In this document: positions 9,451-21,570 of the stretch, in pieces
Numbering within the stretch: the first letter of the stretch is position 1
How the letters are laid out: the number at the start of each line of letters is the position of its first letter
Origin: Alopecurus myosuroides
Taxonomy: Eukaryota; Streptophyta; Magnoliopsida; Poales; Poaceae
Assembly: GCA_028641055.1 (NCBI GenBank)
Contig: CM054059.1
Coordinates: 105,908,263-105,972,262 of the forward strand
DNA: 64,000 nucleotides
Reading direction: 5' to 3'
Program-made: the position numbers and the translations under genes
The notes under the pieces: generated by a model
Told to the model about the DNA's origin: nothing
Databases searched by the model: none
Seen by the model: only the letters and a program-made list of their open reading frames with translations

Positions 9451-12400
9451 GATCATACCGGAAATATACCTGAACCCGGCACACAAGCTCTTATTGTAAG
9501 CCCTATTGTCCAGAACACTAGGCTAAAAAAAGTGCTGATGGACGGAGGATCCAGCATCAACATTATGTACCTGGATACATTAAGACATCTGAAGATCTCC
9601 GAGACCCAGCTCAATCACAGCAACATACGCTTCCATGGCATTGTTCCCGGCAGGCAAGCACGATCCCTAGGAGAAATTTCCCTAGATGTCACCTTCGGAG
9701 AAAAGATCACTTCCGTCAGGAAAAAGTATCCTTCAAGGTGGTGCCGTTCGAAAGCGTGTATCACGCGATACTCGGACGTCCAGCTTTCGCCAAATTTATG
9801 GCAAGATCATGTTATATCTATAACAAGCTAAAGATGCCAAGACCGAAAGGAGGGGTAATCACCATAACTGGAGACTTCAAGCTGGCGAACAAGCTGGAAA
9901 AAGAAAACGCCCTTTGTGCTGAGAAAATCGTAGCAAAGGAAGAGCTGAAGGAGCTGGCTAAGGAGGTATCGCCGACAGAAATGCCGGCAGGAAAAGAAAC
10001 TCGGAATCCAGCAGATAGCTTCAAGGCATCTGAGAATACAAGACAGGTAACCCTAGATCCTAAAGATCCGACAAAATTTGTCGTAGTGGGAACTGGGATG
10101 ACCGACAAATAGGAAGGCGAGCTCATCAAGTTCCTCCGTGAGAACTGGGATATTTTCGCCTGGTGTCCAGCTGACATGCCAGGTGTACCCAGGGAACTTG
10201 CTGAGCATCAACTCAAGGTGATTCCAGGCTCCAAACCCGTCAAACAAGGTCTCCGTCGATTCGACGGAAGAAGACGGAAGGCTATTGGCAAGGAAATTAT
10301 CCGGCTTTTAGCAGCAGATTTCATTCAGGAAGTAATCCACACTGATTGGTCTGCAAACCCGGTATTAGTACCGAAGAAAGACACTACTGCTCTTAGAATG
10401 TATATAGATTACACCGGCTTGAACAAGTTGTGTCCCAAAGATAGGTTCGCGTTACCGCGAATCGATCAAATAATAGATGCCACTGCAGGCTCTGAGCTTT
10501 TATGCTTTTTGGATGCTTATTCCGGGTATCACCAAATACGCATGAAAAAGGAAGATCAAATTAAGAATTCTTTCATAACCCCATACGGGACGTATTATTA
10601 TGTAACCATGCCATTCGGCCTGAAGTACGCAGGCGCAACTTACCAGCGTTGCATGCAACGTTGTTCGCATAGTCAGATTGGCAAAAACGTCCACGTTTAC
10701 ATGGACGATATTGCTGTCGTAACCAAGGAAAAAGACACACTCCTTGAGGATTTGCGAGAAACCTTCGAAAACTTGCGCACCAAGTGCGTATTCGGGGTTC
10801 CCTCAGGAAAACTTCTGGGTTTCATCGTTTCTCATAGAGGAATAGAAGTTAACCCGGAAAAGATCAAAGCCATCTTGAACATCTCCAAACCTACGTGTGT
10901 GAAAGATGTCCAAAGATTGACGGGTTCCGCTGCTGCCGTCAGCAGATTTATTAGTCGGCTGGGGGATAAAGCCTTACCACTCTACAAGTTGCTGAAAAAA
11001 TCCGACAAATTCGAGTGGACAGAAGAGGCCGACGCAGCGCTAACCCAGTTAAAGGAAACTTTGATGAAAGCGCTGATTTTGGCATCCCCAAAAGACGAAG
11101 AACCTATGTTATTGTACCTCATGGCTACAAACAGGGTTATTAATGCAGTAATTGTTGTGGAACGGAAGAAAGACGAACAAAGTATACCAGATCAGCATCC
11201 GGTATATTACATAAGCGAAGTTTTCTCCGAGTCCAAGCAAAGGTACCCACACTACCAAAAACTGGCATATGGCGTATTTTTCGCATCTGGAAAGTTACGT
11301 CATTACTTCCAAGGACATTCCATAACAGTGGTATGCAAAGCACCACTAGGGGATATAATAAACAATGCAGAGGCAACGGGCCGAGTAGCCAAATGGGGTA
11401 TCGAGCTAGCAGCCTTCGACATTAAGTATCAGCCAAGGACGGCAATAAAATCCCAGGTTCTGGCAGATTTTGTCGCCGACTGGACGGAAGCAATGGAGAA
11501 AACACCAATGCCGGAGTCCGAGTACTGGATCATGCATTTTGACGGATCCAAGATGAAGGAGGGCGCCGGAGCTGGGGTAGTCTTAAAATCCCCTAAAGGA
11601 GATACAATGGAGTACGTATTACAAATACACTTCAACGCCAGTAACAACGTGGCAGAATACGAGGCATTGCTTCATGGCTTGCACATTGCAAAAGAAATAG
11701 GGGTCAAACACATCTTATGCTACGGCGACTCGGATTTGGTACAACATCAGCTCAACCAAACCTGGGATGCAAAGAGCCCTATAATGGCCGAATATCGGAG
11801 AACGATGGACGAGTTCGCCATTTGTTTCTTCGGATTCGAAGTACTCCACGTTAAAAGGGAGGAGAATTGGAACGCGGATGCGTTAGCCCGCATGGGGTCA
11901 GAAAGAGTAAAAATCTTACCACCAGGTGTGTTTGTCCAGCATTTGTACGAGCCATCTATAAAAGGTGGAGGTATCGATTACCCCCTGGCTTCCGAATCAA
12001 TTGAAGTTATGCTCGTTAACCCCGAGTGGACAATCCCATATTTAAACTTCTTAGTAAATCAGAAGTACCCGGAAGGAGCAGACGAAGTCTTGCAGAGACA
12101 AATTCAGCGTCGATGCAAAGGATACACGGTAATTGATAATTGCCTGTATAAACGCAGTACTTCCGGAATTTTTCTGCGGTGTATTTCACCAGAAGAAGGA
12201 CGAGAAATTCTGCAAGAAATCCATGCCGGAGATTGCGGACACCATGCTCAATCAAAAAGCATAGTGAAAAAGCATTCCGTGCCGGGTTTTTCTGGCTAAC
12301 AGCCAAGACAGACGTTGAACACATAGTTAACACATGTGAAGGGTGTCAATATTACGCCAAGCAGACCAATATGCCGGCCCAAGCACTCAAAACTATCCCA

Positions 12401-13321
12401 ATTACATGGCCGTTTGCGGTCTGGGGGCTAGATATGATGGGACCGTTCAAAACTGCGCGAGGCGGACTTACACATCTACTTGTAGCTGTGGACAAATATA
12501 CCAAGTGGGTGGAGGCTAAACCCATCAAAAAGCTTGACGGTGTAACTGCCAGAAATTTCATCATTTACATAGTCATGAGATATGGCGTTCCACACAGCAT
12601 AATAACCGACAATGGGACAAATTTCTCCATTGGAGAGTTGGCAAAATATTGCCGACAAACGGGAATTCGCCTAGATCTTGCATCTGTGGCACACCCGCAA
12701 TCCAATGGCCAGGTTGAGCGAATGAATAGCTCAATCCTGCAAGGAATACGCCCAAGACTCGAATCTCCTCTTCATAGAGCAGCTGGAGCATGGGTAGAGG
12801 AGCTACCTTCCGTGCTTTGGAGCATTCGAACAACGCCAAACAGGTCAACTGGGCAAACCCCGTTTTTCCTAGTTTACGGTGCGGAAGCTATTCTTCCAAC
12901 GGACATGATCCATGATAGCCCAAGAGTGCGGGATTTCGATGACTCGGATGCCGAAGAAGCACGACAGGATGTCGTCGATCTCTTAGAAGAAGAACAAGAG
13001 CTTGTGCTTCAAAGATCCGCCATTTACCAGCAAGGTTTACGACGTTATCATAGTCGTAAAATCAGGCATCGTTCTTTTAAAGAAGGTGACTTAGCGCTGA
13101 GATTGGTGCAGCAAAGAAAGCACAAATTGGCCCCAGTGTGGGAAGGACTATTTGTAATCAGCAAAGCTATGAAAAATGGGTCATATTATCTTGTAGATAT
13201 TCGGGACACGGAAGATGATCCCGAGAAGCCGAATTGCAAAAGAAAGAGAAAGATAGATGATGAACTAGGAGAGACAAAGAGGCCTTGGAGCATCCAGCAG
13301 TTACGTCCCTTCTATACTTAG
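9451..13321 (+). pseudogene. Element B pol: protease, RT, RNase H (two), integrase
   Basis: The domain order is Tat-like gypsy. Aspartic protease has DGGSS at about 9541-9555. A one-base deletion near 9718 and TAG 10110-10112 follow. RT spans about 10200-10900 with YMDD at about 10699-10710. The first RNase H and connection run to about 11460. A second RNase H (FDGSK..GAGAGVV, about 11535-11900) is the extra archaeal-type domain typical of Tat elements. A one-base deletion near 12268 interrupts the start of integrase. Integrase keeps the zinc-finger CEGC, core GLDMMG, TDNGTNF and NGQVERMN, ending at TAG 13319-13321. The RT has a short in-frame loss before KCVFG compared with the family. It needs two frame changes and one stop read-through, so it is inactive. 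Confidence 0.88.
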
Positions 13322-13947
13322 TTCAATTTCTATGTAAACATCTTTGAGATCATGAAATAAAGTTGTCGGAATTTTGATATCCATGTTTTTACAAGTTCAT
13401 TATAGTAAAAAGCATGATTCCACCTTATCTATTTCCCAATGATCTTAAAAAATACTCAATGTTAACCCGAATTGTGCCTGCGTGCTCGGTGTTTAAAAAC
13501 TGAATGATTTTCAGCCTGCTATCGGCTAAAGGAAACTCGGATTGTGCCCGCATGCCCAAGTTTCAAAAAATTCCTTACTTTTCTCTAAGTATTATCTGAT
13601 TGTTTATGTGTTGGGTCACTGGAGCTAGTTAGTAAAAATGCCTTTAGTATGATCCATGCTTCCGAGTTTAAATTGATCGGTTATACCCAGTTACTCGGCA
13701 TGATGATTCATAATACTATCGAGCCATTTCAAACACTAAGGACAGTTAAAACATATAAGCCAGAGAACTTAGAAGGCAAAGGAATATTAAAACCCGGAAA
13801 CCTTGCAAATAATTTCATAATTAAAACTGCAAAAGGCGGAGTTCTTGTTTATACAAAAGGAATAGAAGCATTACAATATGAATTACATTGTAAAAGTGCA
13901 GTAATGCTCCTATTGTCTACTTTCATCATCCAGGTTAAAGCAGCCCT
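13322..13947. other. Element B spacer between convergent pol and antisense gene
   Basis: This is non-coding. It contains two related units of about 30 bases (AATTGTGCCTGCGTGCTCGG near 13470 and a variant near 13540). It separates the 3' ends of the two convergent genes and may hold their polyadenylation signals, but none was clear enough to call. Confidence 0.5.
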
Positions 13948-16901
13948 TCAAGCGTCCGAGTCTTCTTCGCTGCTGTCATTCTCGGGGGCTTCCGGGATCT
14001 CCTCTTCTGGATAAGTGATGGAGATGTTCACCATGGAGGCAATCTTGGTGGCGTGGCCTTTGATTTCATCAAAGATGGTAGATCTCTGAGTTTCCGTGTA
14101 TCCTTGGGGGATACCGGACGCCACGCGCCAAGACTTTGCACCAGGATAGTGCATACGCATAAGGCCGAGTGCCATGCGTGCACCACCCCGAGCATCGGAG
14201 CGTAGGATGGATTCCCTGGACTCCGCCACCTCCAAGATGGCACCCGGAAGTTTTTCAACTTCCGAGAACTCCCTAGTCCTTGTGGGAAGGAGCTTGTTGA
14301 CCAGCTGCATGCCAGCAGCTCTGATCGCAGTCCACGTCTTCCCAAAGGCTCGGATTCTATCAATCCTAGTGATATCTGGGTTACCTCCTGTTTTTTCAGA
14401 CAAAACAACCAAAAAGGTTAAGTGAAAAAGCAGAGAAAGAAAGCAAGACATGGACAAATGGTAAATGAAGTAAAACTTACCGATGATCTGGTCGATTTCG
14501 GAGCCTTCCTCCAGGCGCAGATTTAGGGCATTTTCCAAGTCCTGAATGGTGGACTTGTCTTTTTCCGCCTGTTCGGAAGCCTTGGAATGAGCAATTCCAA
14601 GGGCCAGATTGCTGGCTTCCAGATCCTTTTGGGCCTTCATAAGTTGCTTATGAAGGTCCAGGTTTTCCTCACGGAGACTGGCAGCGTTTCCGGCATCTTC
14701 AGCTATTTGCTGGGCCTTAGACAAAGCAGCTGCAAAGCAAGGAAAATTCCGAGTTTAGAAAAAATCCCGGAAAAGTACTTAGACAAAAAGCTGAATAATA
14801 AACTTCAGAGGGAAAAAGTTTACCTGTTGTTTCCTTCAGCTGCAGCTGAGACGATGCCAGCTCCGTCTCTTTCACCTCAAGAATAGAAAGAAGATTTCTA
14901 ACTTCCTTGTTCTTGACGGAAAGTTTATTGAAAACTTCCATGTTAATGGTTTCGGCAGTTTGCTGGAACACGACAAGGAAAAGAGTAATTAAAAAGCATC
15001 AAGGCAAAAAGTATACATTTTGCTTAACGCTTGGGGGCTAGAGTTAAATACCTGGCTCATTCGCTGCAACCCTGCCAAGTTTTCATTGAAATCTTTTGCG
15101 TATTCCGCAAAAAGAATTACGGCCGCGATTAGGCCGTCGTTGAGATTCTTGAATTCCTTGTCGAAGGTGGGAATCTCCTCATCGATTGTCCGAGAAGAAT
15201 TTCCCACCTCTGGAGCCGCCCTTTCCCTCGTGTCCGTGTCCGGCACAACGGGCTGGCTGGGCTCCAACGACTTGGTGGTGGGGGCTATCGCATGCTCTTC
15301 CGCCATCGTGGACGGCGTGTCTGGTGCGATGACGGGAGAAGGTTGAGCGCCTCTGTTGGTCACAACCTTATGCCTTTTTAGCTTCTTTGGCTTTAAGGTG
15401 GAGGGAGGCAGGCTAAAGGCAAGAAACAAAAACCCGGAAGAGTTAAAACTCCGAAGACAAAAGAAAACTTCGACAAAAGAAATAAACCCGGATGTACTAA
15501 CCTGGAGGTTGCGACGGGAAAGCCGTCAAGATCGATGATTTCCTCAGAGGAGGAAATCTTCTTGCACTTGCGCCCACCTGCAAAGGTGGCGTGCAACGCC
15601 TCCAGATCAGCTTCGGAGGCAAGATCCGAGTCTGGAAGTTCAGCAAGCTGTCGAAAAGAAAAATCAGGGTTAGAAGTGAAAAGTCCGAGAAAGCATGACA
15701 AAGAACCACCCAAATGACAGAAAAAATACCTTGGGTGCCGGATTGTCGGCTGTATACATTGGCCGACTCGCTTCATATTGGTCGCGCGATGCGACCAACT
15801 GGTTCACGCGCCGGCGCAGATCCTTCGCGGTCCAGTCTTTGCTGGTTGTCCGCATTTTGTCGTTGGCGCCCGTGTACTCGCAGAGGAGACGGCCGCCATG
15901 ATTGGCTAATGGCTGGATCCGCCTTTCCAACCAGCAAAGGACCGTGTCCATGCCGGTTAGAGGCGGATCCAAGGAGGTGAGCTTGGCGATGCGCCGCTTG
16001 ATCCTTAGTAGATCAGGCGGCAGGACTTGGACGGCTTCTGTTCCCCAATTCTCTTGGGGAACAGCAGCGGTGTTGGTGAAAGGTGGAACCCCGATGGCCT
16101 TTGTCGGAAAAGGAACATCGGGATGTAGAAGAAGGAACCCGTCCATAATTTGACGGATTCCGAGGTTCTGATCTTGGGGAACCATTCCTCCCTAAATCTC
16201 CTAAGAGTGAAGGAGATGGTCCCGCAAGTCGGGAGTGCGCCCTCCGAAGAGTTCCGCTTAACCCCGAAACAGTACAACCAGAAATCTAACCTAGGTTCTA
16301 TGCCTAGGAAACCCTCAAAGAGGGCCTGAAACCCGGCCATATAGAGAATGGAATTGGGTGGCAGGTTATGGGGCTGGATGTTGTAATGGGAGAGAATTTG
16401 GAGGAAGAAGGCGGAAGGTGGCAATCCCATACCTCTTAGGATATGGGAGGAGAGAAGAACCCGCTCGCCGTCGTTTGGCAGGGGTTCATTCTCGTCCTCA
16501 GGGAGCCGCCATTTCCCTTTGAGCACCAACCCCTCCTTTTCCATGTTTGGAAGGAGGGATGGGGGAATGCTGCAGGCAACCCAGTTGCCGGCAGTTTCCA
16601 CTTCTTCGTCCGCTCTGGCGGCGGCGGACGCAGCAACCTCTGCAGCGGCGAGCTCGTCGCCGAGAAGCGTGATCTTCTCCTCTGCCGTTTTGGGAGCAAA
16701 CGGCGGAGAGGGCGCGGAGCTTGAGCCCGCAAGATCCGCGGCGGCGGCGGAAGGATTCCCTCCGTCCGCCGTGGAACCCATGGTCTTCACTGGCTCGCCG
16801 CCGGCGCGCGTTGGGGAGTCCAACTGCGGATCCATGTCGTTGATGATTTGCTCGATGTCGCGCGTCACGATGTGGGCAGGGGAAGACGGTGAGGATGCCA
16901 T
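13948..16901 (-). CDS. Spliced antisense gene of element B (gypsy-type transposon protein family, PF04195-like), one frameshift
   Basis: Six exons fit on the minus strand with GT-AG borders and matching phases: 16901-15730, 15647-15502, 15412-15052, 14962-14824, 14729-14481 and 14387-13948. Introns are 82-94 bp. The exons total 2507 nt, about 835 codons with one base missing. The missing base is near 16120, where the frame breaks inside exon 1. Residues about 145-260 contain RGMGLPPSAFF, NIQPHNLPPNSILYMAGF and EAFLGIEP-like sequence, matching the family Pfam calls putative gypsy-type transposon. Exons 4-5 are heptad-rich coiled coil, and the tail is acidic (EDSDA end). The role is unknown. 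Similar antisense genes are known from Tat-group elements. The start is the first ATG after a minus-strand TATA box. Confidence 0.8.
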
Positions 16902-17040
16902 CAGGTGGCGGCGCAACTCATCTCCGGTGACGTTCTGAACGCGGCCTGCATTCGGGAGTGCTCTCTCTCTGCTCGGGAACTTGGGCGCTGTAATGGCGTT
17001 CGAATGGTTGCGGAAGGTTTTTCGGGAGAACGACGAAGGC

Positions 17041-17048
17041 TATTTATA
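17041..17048 (-). promoter_or_regulatory. TATA box of the antisense gene
   Basis: On the minus strand TATAAATA within GGCTATAAATAGCC lies about 140 bases upstream of the ATG at 16901. It is inside the element between the gene and the right LTR, implying transcription independent of the LTR. Confidence 0.65.
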
Positions 17049-17428
17049 GCCGGAAATCCGTCACGATACGTGCTAACGGCTCTTTTGACCGTTGGATGAT
17101 CAACGCGTGTCACTCGCCGGAAAATCCGGGAAATGAATCGACAGGGTGATTATGGTTATCTCCTCGTTTCCCGCGAGAATCTGTCAGAGATGTTTCTGGG
17201 TTTCCCACTCAAAACCCAAACGTCCCTTACGTCAGCAGGATTAAAGTGCTGACGTAGGAAGTTCCTTCTCTGCGAAGGATCGTGAGAGAAAAGCCGGATT
17301 TCCCGAATTCCGAGTTTTACGTTACCATCTCTTTTCAAAAGAAGAATAAGAAGAATCAAGACTGCTGGCCAATATTTCTCGGACAATGTGCATTTGGCGA
17401 AAGACGGCAAATCAGAGTTTTAATCCTT

Positions 17429-17440
17429 CTTGGGGGCTAC
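17429..17440 (+). promoter_or_regulatory. Polypurine-tract region of element B
   Basis: CTTGGGGGCTAC directly abuts the right LTR. The same kind of tract is usual before 3' LTRs of grass Tat-like elements. Confidence 0.6.
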
Positions 17441-17983
17441 TGTCGGATATATACTGATTAGGGGTATATCAGATGGTAGTCAAAAGTGCCGGATTACCAG
17501 GGTGGCCCAACTGGTAGTGGGCTATGGTCCATTGGGCGGCCCAGTAAGCTGACGCGCAGAAGCCGGATTCTAGAAGGACCCGGATCACGGCCCACATGGT
17601 CTGGCTTGGAGGAGAAGACGGATTCCTTACTTTCCAAGTTACTAGCTATCGTAGTCTTCTAGGTTTCCTACTCTGTAGGCCCTAATCCGGCTATTATATA
17701 AAGCCGGACGGGAGATGAGATAACGAAGGAGACGAAGCCATAGGCCAACTCGCCGAGAAGTTGATCCTCCGCGAGTAGCTAAACCTAACCTCACATTGTA
17801 ATTGTTTACACAGGCTTTAGCCCTGATTAGTGAGATTGCAGGAGTAGGAACGCCGTATTATTACGACGTACCGAACCTGGGTAAATCCTGTGTCTTTGTC
17901 ACCAACGCGATCCCGTTTCCCCACGTCTCTACCCGTAGTCTCATGGCACCCCCGTCTATGAAAACTACTACGATGTCTCGACA
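17441..17983 (+). repeat. Right LTR of element B
   Basis: It is 543 bp with TATATAAA at 17695-17702 and ends at 17983, followed by the TSD GACAT. It differs from the left LTR by five substitutions. Confidence 0.95.
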
Positions 17984-17988
17984 GACAT

Positions 17989-18271
17989 GGCTTTAGGTCA
18001 TTTTAATTTTCAATGCTCAAGCCATGATAGTAGCCTTTCGAATCCTATGAGTACTGCAAGTTTGTATTGGGATGACATGATCACCCCTAATGAGCATGAT
18101 GAACTTACATTATTTTTGGGGTGTGAAGAGTTATTAAGAAAAACTTCTTTGGTAGATATGAGTGCTTTTGATATGAATAGTGTCTTGGATGAATGCCATC
18201 TTTATTGTGTTAAAAATTGCCATGCAAATACTTACATACAAAATATTCTAAAAGAGGAGAATTTACCAAAA
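17989..18271 (+). pseudogene. Element A gag-like gene, part 2
   Basis: This continues the frame broken at 5836 in the same phase after removal of element B and one GACAT copy. It reads about 94 codons, including a cysteine/histidine-containing stretch (CHLYCVKNCH), and stops abruptly at the Helitron border at 18271. The frame resumes at 20460. Confidence 0.7.
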
Positions 18272-20459
18272 CTAGCAAACTGCCCGTGCGTTGCAATGGG
18301 TCTAAAATAAATCGAGCAAATATTCTATTTTTAGTTCTATCATTATTTCAGAATTCTTTCTTGTCATGCACGTTAGTGCAATCCTCTGAAAAGGAAAAAA
18401 ACATCCACTTACCAACTTACTATCCACTCTTTGTTTGGAACATGGTTATCGAGGAGTGGGACGCATCATATATCATGGAGAAACTTATGAATTTACAATG
18501 GATTATTACATTTTTTTCTAAATTATAGCGAAGATCACTAAATAAATATTTTCTATCGTAGTAAGACTTGGGCACACATGGAAAATTTCCCGATTTCATT
18601 TTAAGGCTGCGAGGGAGGTTGTAGTTCGGGATTACTACAACATGTTGTAATTTGCATGATCAAACAGTTTTGCAACCAAACAGCACCAAAAATATATATA
18701 GTAGACACATGAAAAGTATACATATGCCCCTCTTCTACCGCAGCATCTAGTCAGATACACCCTTGTCTTTACCTGATAATGATCTTTTCTCTTATCATGA
18801 TCGGGCCATGGCACTATTTCACTTAGCAGCATCGTCAGTCGTCACACACGAACTATCAGGTCAGTACAGAATATATAAGAAAAAAATCATTAAGATAGCA
18901 TAACTAATTTTTCATCAAAACAAGGTGTAAACAGGGTGAGAAATATCTGGGAGAATGGACACACAAGGTTTCTAGTTGCCAACATTTAAGTCTGAAGGCG
19001 AGTTATTAGACATACACACTTGTGGACCCTAAACCAGCAATAATACGCTATGGTCATGTTCTCCCAATTTTAAGTAAGATGAGAACCCGTATATTCTACA
19101 GAAAGACTGCAATCGGCAAGTGTCTCAAGTACGGGTCTAATCAAGTACATCCAGGAGCCATATTCTTTTATTCGTTCATGTATTACAGCTTCATAGTTTT
19201 TAATTGTAAAAAAAATAGAATGCATGCTTCGTTAATGAGCTCACAACTGTGGGTATCCCTGTCGTAGTTGTGTATGAAGTATGTACTGGAATATTTGTTG
19301 GAACTGTAATTCAGAAAAAAAATAACTTGCAGACTTGCAGTCCAATGCTTGAGATCGCACGTGTACTCGCTCTTCCATCGCCTGTCCGCGTGGAGGCGGT
19401 ACCCCTAGCCGGAGGGTGTCTTGCTCTTCGAATGCCTTTCCGCGTGGAGGCCGTACCCCTCGTCGGGGCGCCTGCTCACCGGTGCTAGACGGTGTGGACA
19501 TCTCGTCCCATGTGGGCGCACTCGATCTGGGTATGTTTAGGTGTTGACAACGATGTGCCTAAGAGGATTCAAGAGCGTCGTTTCCACCAACACAGACTAT
19601 CCTCATATGGAGACCCTTCTCCCTCCCATCCGGCCCCTCGCCTGGCAGCGCCACATAGTCTGGAGTACACCCGGAGCAAACCAGACCTCCAGCGACTCCT
19701 TGTCCCGGCCGTTCTGCATGTGGAAGGCCCGGTCTCGTGTCGTCCCCGTCACAGTAGGGAGGCATGTGGCGACGCGGATGATGCAGGGCCTGTGCGAGAC
19801 GGCGGAGGCCGCTGCCACCGTTGACCGTTGTGCCAAAGCGCCGTCCTGGAGCTCCTGTCGAGGAACGTCGGCGCCCCCAGCTAGGTCTCGAACCACCTGA
19901 GCCAGACATGATGCAGACCTGTGCGAGACGGCCGCGGCGGCGGAGGCAGGGTTCTGCGTCCACGCCGGAGTGAGGTGGCGCACCACGACCAGAAGGAGGC
20001 AAGGCACAGCCTCGGGCGCTTGGCGACATCGGCATGCGTAGCTTCTGCTTGTCACCATCCTCCAAAGCGATATGGCAAGGGTCCCGGGCACGAAAAACAT
20101 CATTGGCCACTTCGGAATCAGGCTGAATGATTAGCGTGTCTGCAGGTTTGTGTTCTTGGCAGCGACCATGTGCATCTTTGATCGGGGCGCCGTTGATAGT
20201 TTGGGGCGGCGATCGGCTCGATCGATTCCCCGTGCGCGTATTCTGCGTTCATATTAGTTAAACATCAGCACCAAATCCGGGTACAGATCAGCACCAAACC
20301 CGGCACGTCTTGTTTTTGTACTTTCCAAATTATGCACGATACGAAACAGCCTCGGACCAACGATCGCGAAACGTACGAAACCACGGAAACGACGGAGCGA
20401 AGCGCGACGTACCAACGAACGGACGAAGCAGAAACATAAGCCCTATTATATAGTAGAGA
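18272..20459 (-). mobile_element. Non-autonomous Helitron inside element A
   Basis: Read on the minus strand it starts TCTCTACTATATAATAGGGC at 20459. It ends with a short hairpin (about 18300-18283, CCC..GGG arms around TTGCAACGCA) followed by TTTGCTAG at 18272. It sits between A and T (plus A at 18271, T at 20460), the expected Helitron target. Deleting it restores the element A frame exactly (AAA then TAT). There is no Rep/helicase coding sequence. The interior is AT-rich at 18300-19300 and GC-rich at 19360-20250; the latter may be captured host sequence. Confidence 0.75.
19360..20250. other. GC-rich, possibly captured segment in the Helitron
   Basis: The base composition changes sharply from the flanks and open frames exist on both strands (for example minus 20110-19559), but none matches a family I recognise. 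It contains a repeated motif CTGTGCGAGACGGC at about 19788 and 19918. Gene-fragment capture is plausible for a Helitron; origin unknown. Confidence 0.35.
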
Positions 20460-21570
20460 TATGAAAGGGATAATATTTGTTTTCATCTTATTAATGAAGA
20501 GGAGGAATCCTACAAAGTTCTTTCTATTGTTTCTGGCAATAAACCAGGGTATGTGGAGAAGCTTCCTTTCAAGCCTCTCCCTCCTATAGAGAGAGGTAAC
20601 GGTATATCCCCCTAAGCATGTTGCTCCCATTATAGTTTTTGATGAGTCTGAACTCGATGATCTTCCTATGCCTGTTATTTATGAAAGTGATCATGATTGG
20701 GAGAAACACACTACTTTTGATATTGAAAATCTCTTTGGTACCAATTCTGAAAATGATGATAATTGTTGTACTATTAGTACCATCCATGTTCCTTCCAATG
20801 ATGATAAGGAAAGCTCTGAGCTTGTGGATGATGTGTTTGAAAATCCTTTTGCTACTGATGATTGTATGCTTGATACATCTCTTTCTAGTAAAAATGATGA
20901 TATTGCTTATGATGATACTATGTCTGCAGTCTTTGATAACTATTATAAAAGATGCTATAACATAGGCTATGATTACAATTATACTTATGAAACTTGTCAT
21001 AGTTATGGAGGGATTACACAAAACCATCTCCCTAATATACAACTTGTCTATCATGTTGGAGTTCTTTATGATGATTGCATTGATAAATACGATATTTTTA
21101 GCCCACCTACTATTGAGGAGAAAATTAGTAATGATTACAATAAGCCTCCTATGTATGATGATTATGGTGATGAGAATGATAATGATAGCTATTTTGTTGA
21201 ATTTTCTCCCACTGCTATTAATAAGAATGACTATGCTTATGTGGAGAGTATTAATTCTTTTATGAATGTGGCTCGTAATAAGAATATTTCTTGTGATAGA
21301 TATATTGTTAATTTTATTCATGATGCTACTGAAAGTTATTATGATAGAGGGAAACATGGTTTTATGCATCTCAACAATATTAAGTTTCCCCTCTTTATGT
21401 TGAAAATTTTGAAGTTGCACTTATTTTGTCTTCCTATGCTAGTCACTTTGTGCTTCGTTGACTTGTTTTTCTACAAGATTATTTTTCATATGAAGTGGGT
21501 TAGACTTAAATGTTTCTTACATTGCTTCTTGATGATCTCTTATTGTTCTTCAACTCTTATTCTTATGTGA
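20460..21570 (+). pseudogene. Element A gag-like gene, part 3, and following acidic/Tyr-rich ORF
   Basis: The frame from 18271 continues through YERDNICFHLINEEEESY and KPLPPIER, hits a frame change and a TAA near 20600-20613, then runs open (from about 20616, ATG 20668) for 300 codons to 21570. That part is rich in Asp, Asn and Tyr, with a hydrophobic, Leu/Phe-rich C-terminus (about 21390-21560) that could form one or two membrane segments. No protease, RT or integrase motif is present. An env-like role is possible for Athila-type elements but is not shown here. Confidence 0.55.

Larger units (their letters stand above)
5837..17983 (+). mobile_element. Element B: full-length Tat-lineage gypsy retrotransposon with an antisense gene
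   Basis: The element has 543-bp LTRs at 5837-6379 and 17441-17983, a perfect TSD GACAT (5832-5836 and 17984-17988), a tRNA-Lys primer-binding site at 6382-6399 and a 3' tract TTGGGGGCTAC before the right LTR. It carries gag and pol (protease, RT, RNase H, a second RNase H, integrase) on the plus strand to 13321. A spliced gene on the minus strand follows (13948-16901), an arrangement known for Tat/Retand-type elements. The two LTRs differ at only five positions (0.9 percent), so insertion was recent, yet gag-pol already carries several disabling mutations. Confidence 0.95.

Noticed and set aside
19559..20110. Minus-strand ORF of 183 codons in the Helitron
   Set aside because: Overlapping long frames on both strands reflect GC-rich composition; no recognised family. 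Kept only as possible captured sequence.
20616..21570. Envelope-like gene in element A
   Set aside because: Hydrophobic segments at the C-terminus alone are not enough; no signal peptide, cleavage site or homology that I can recognise.
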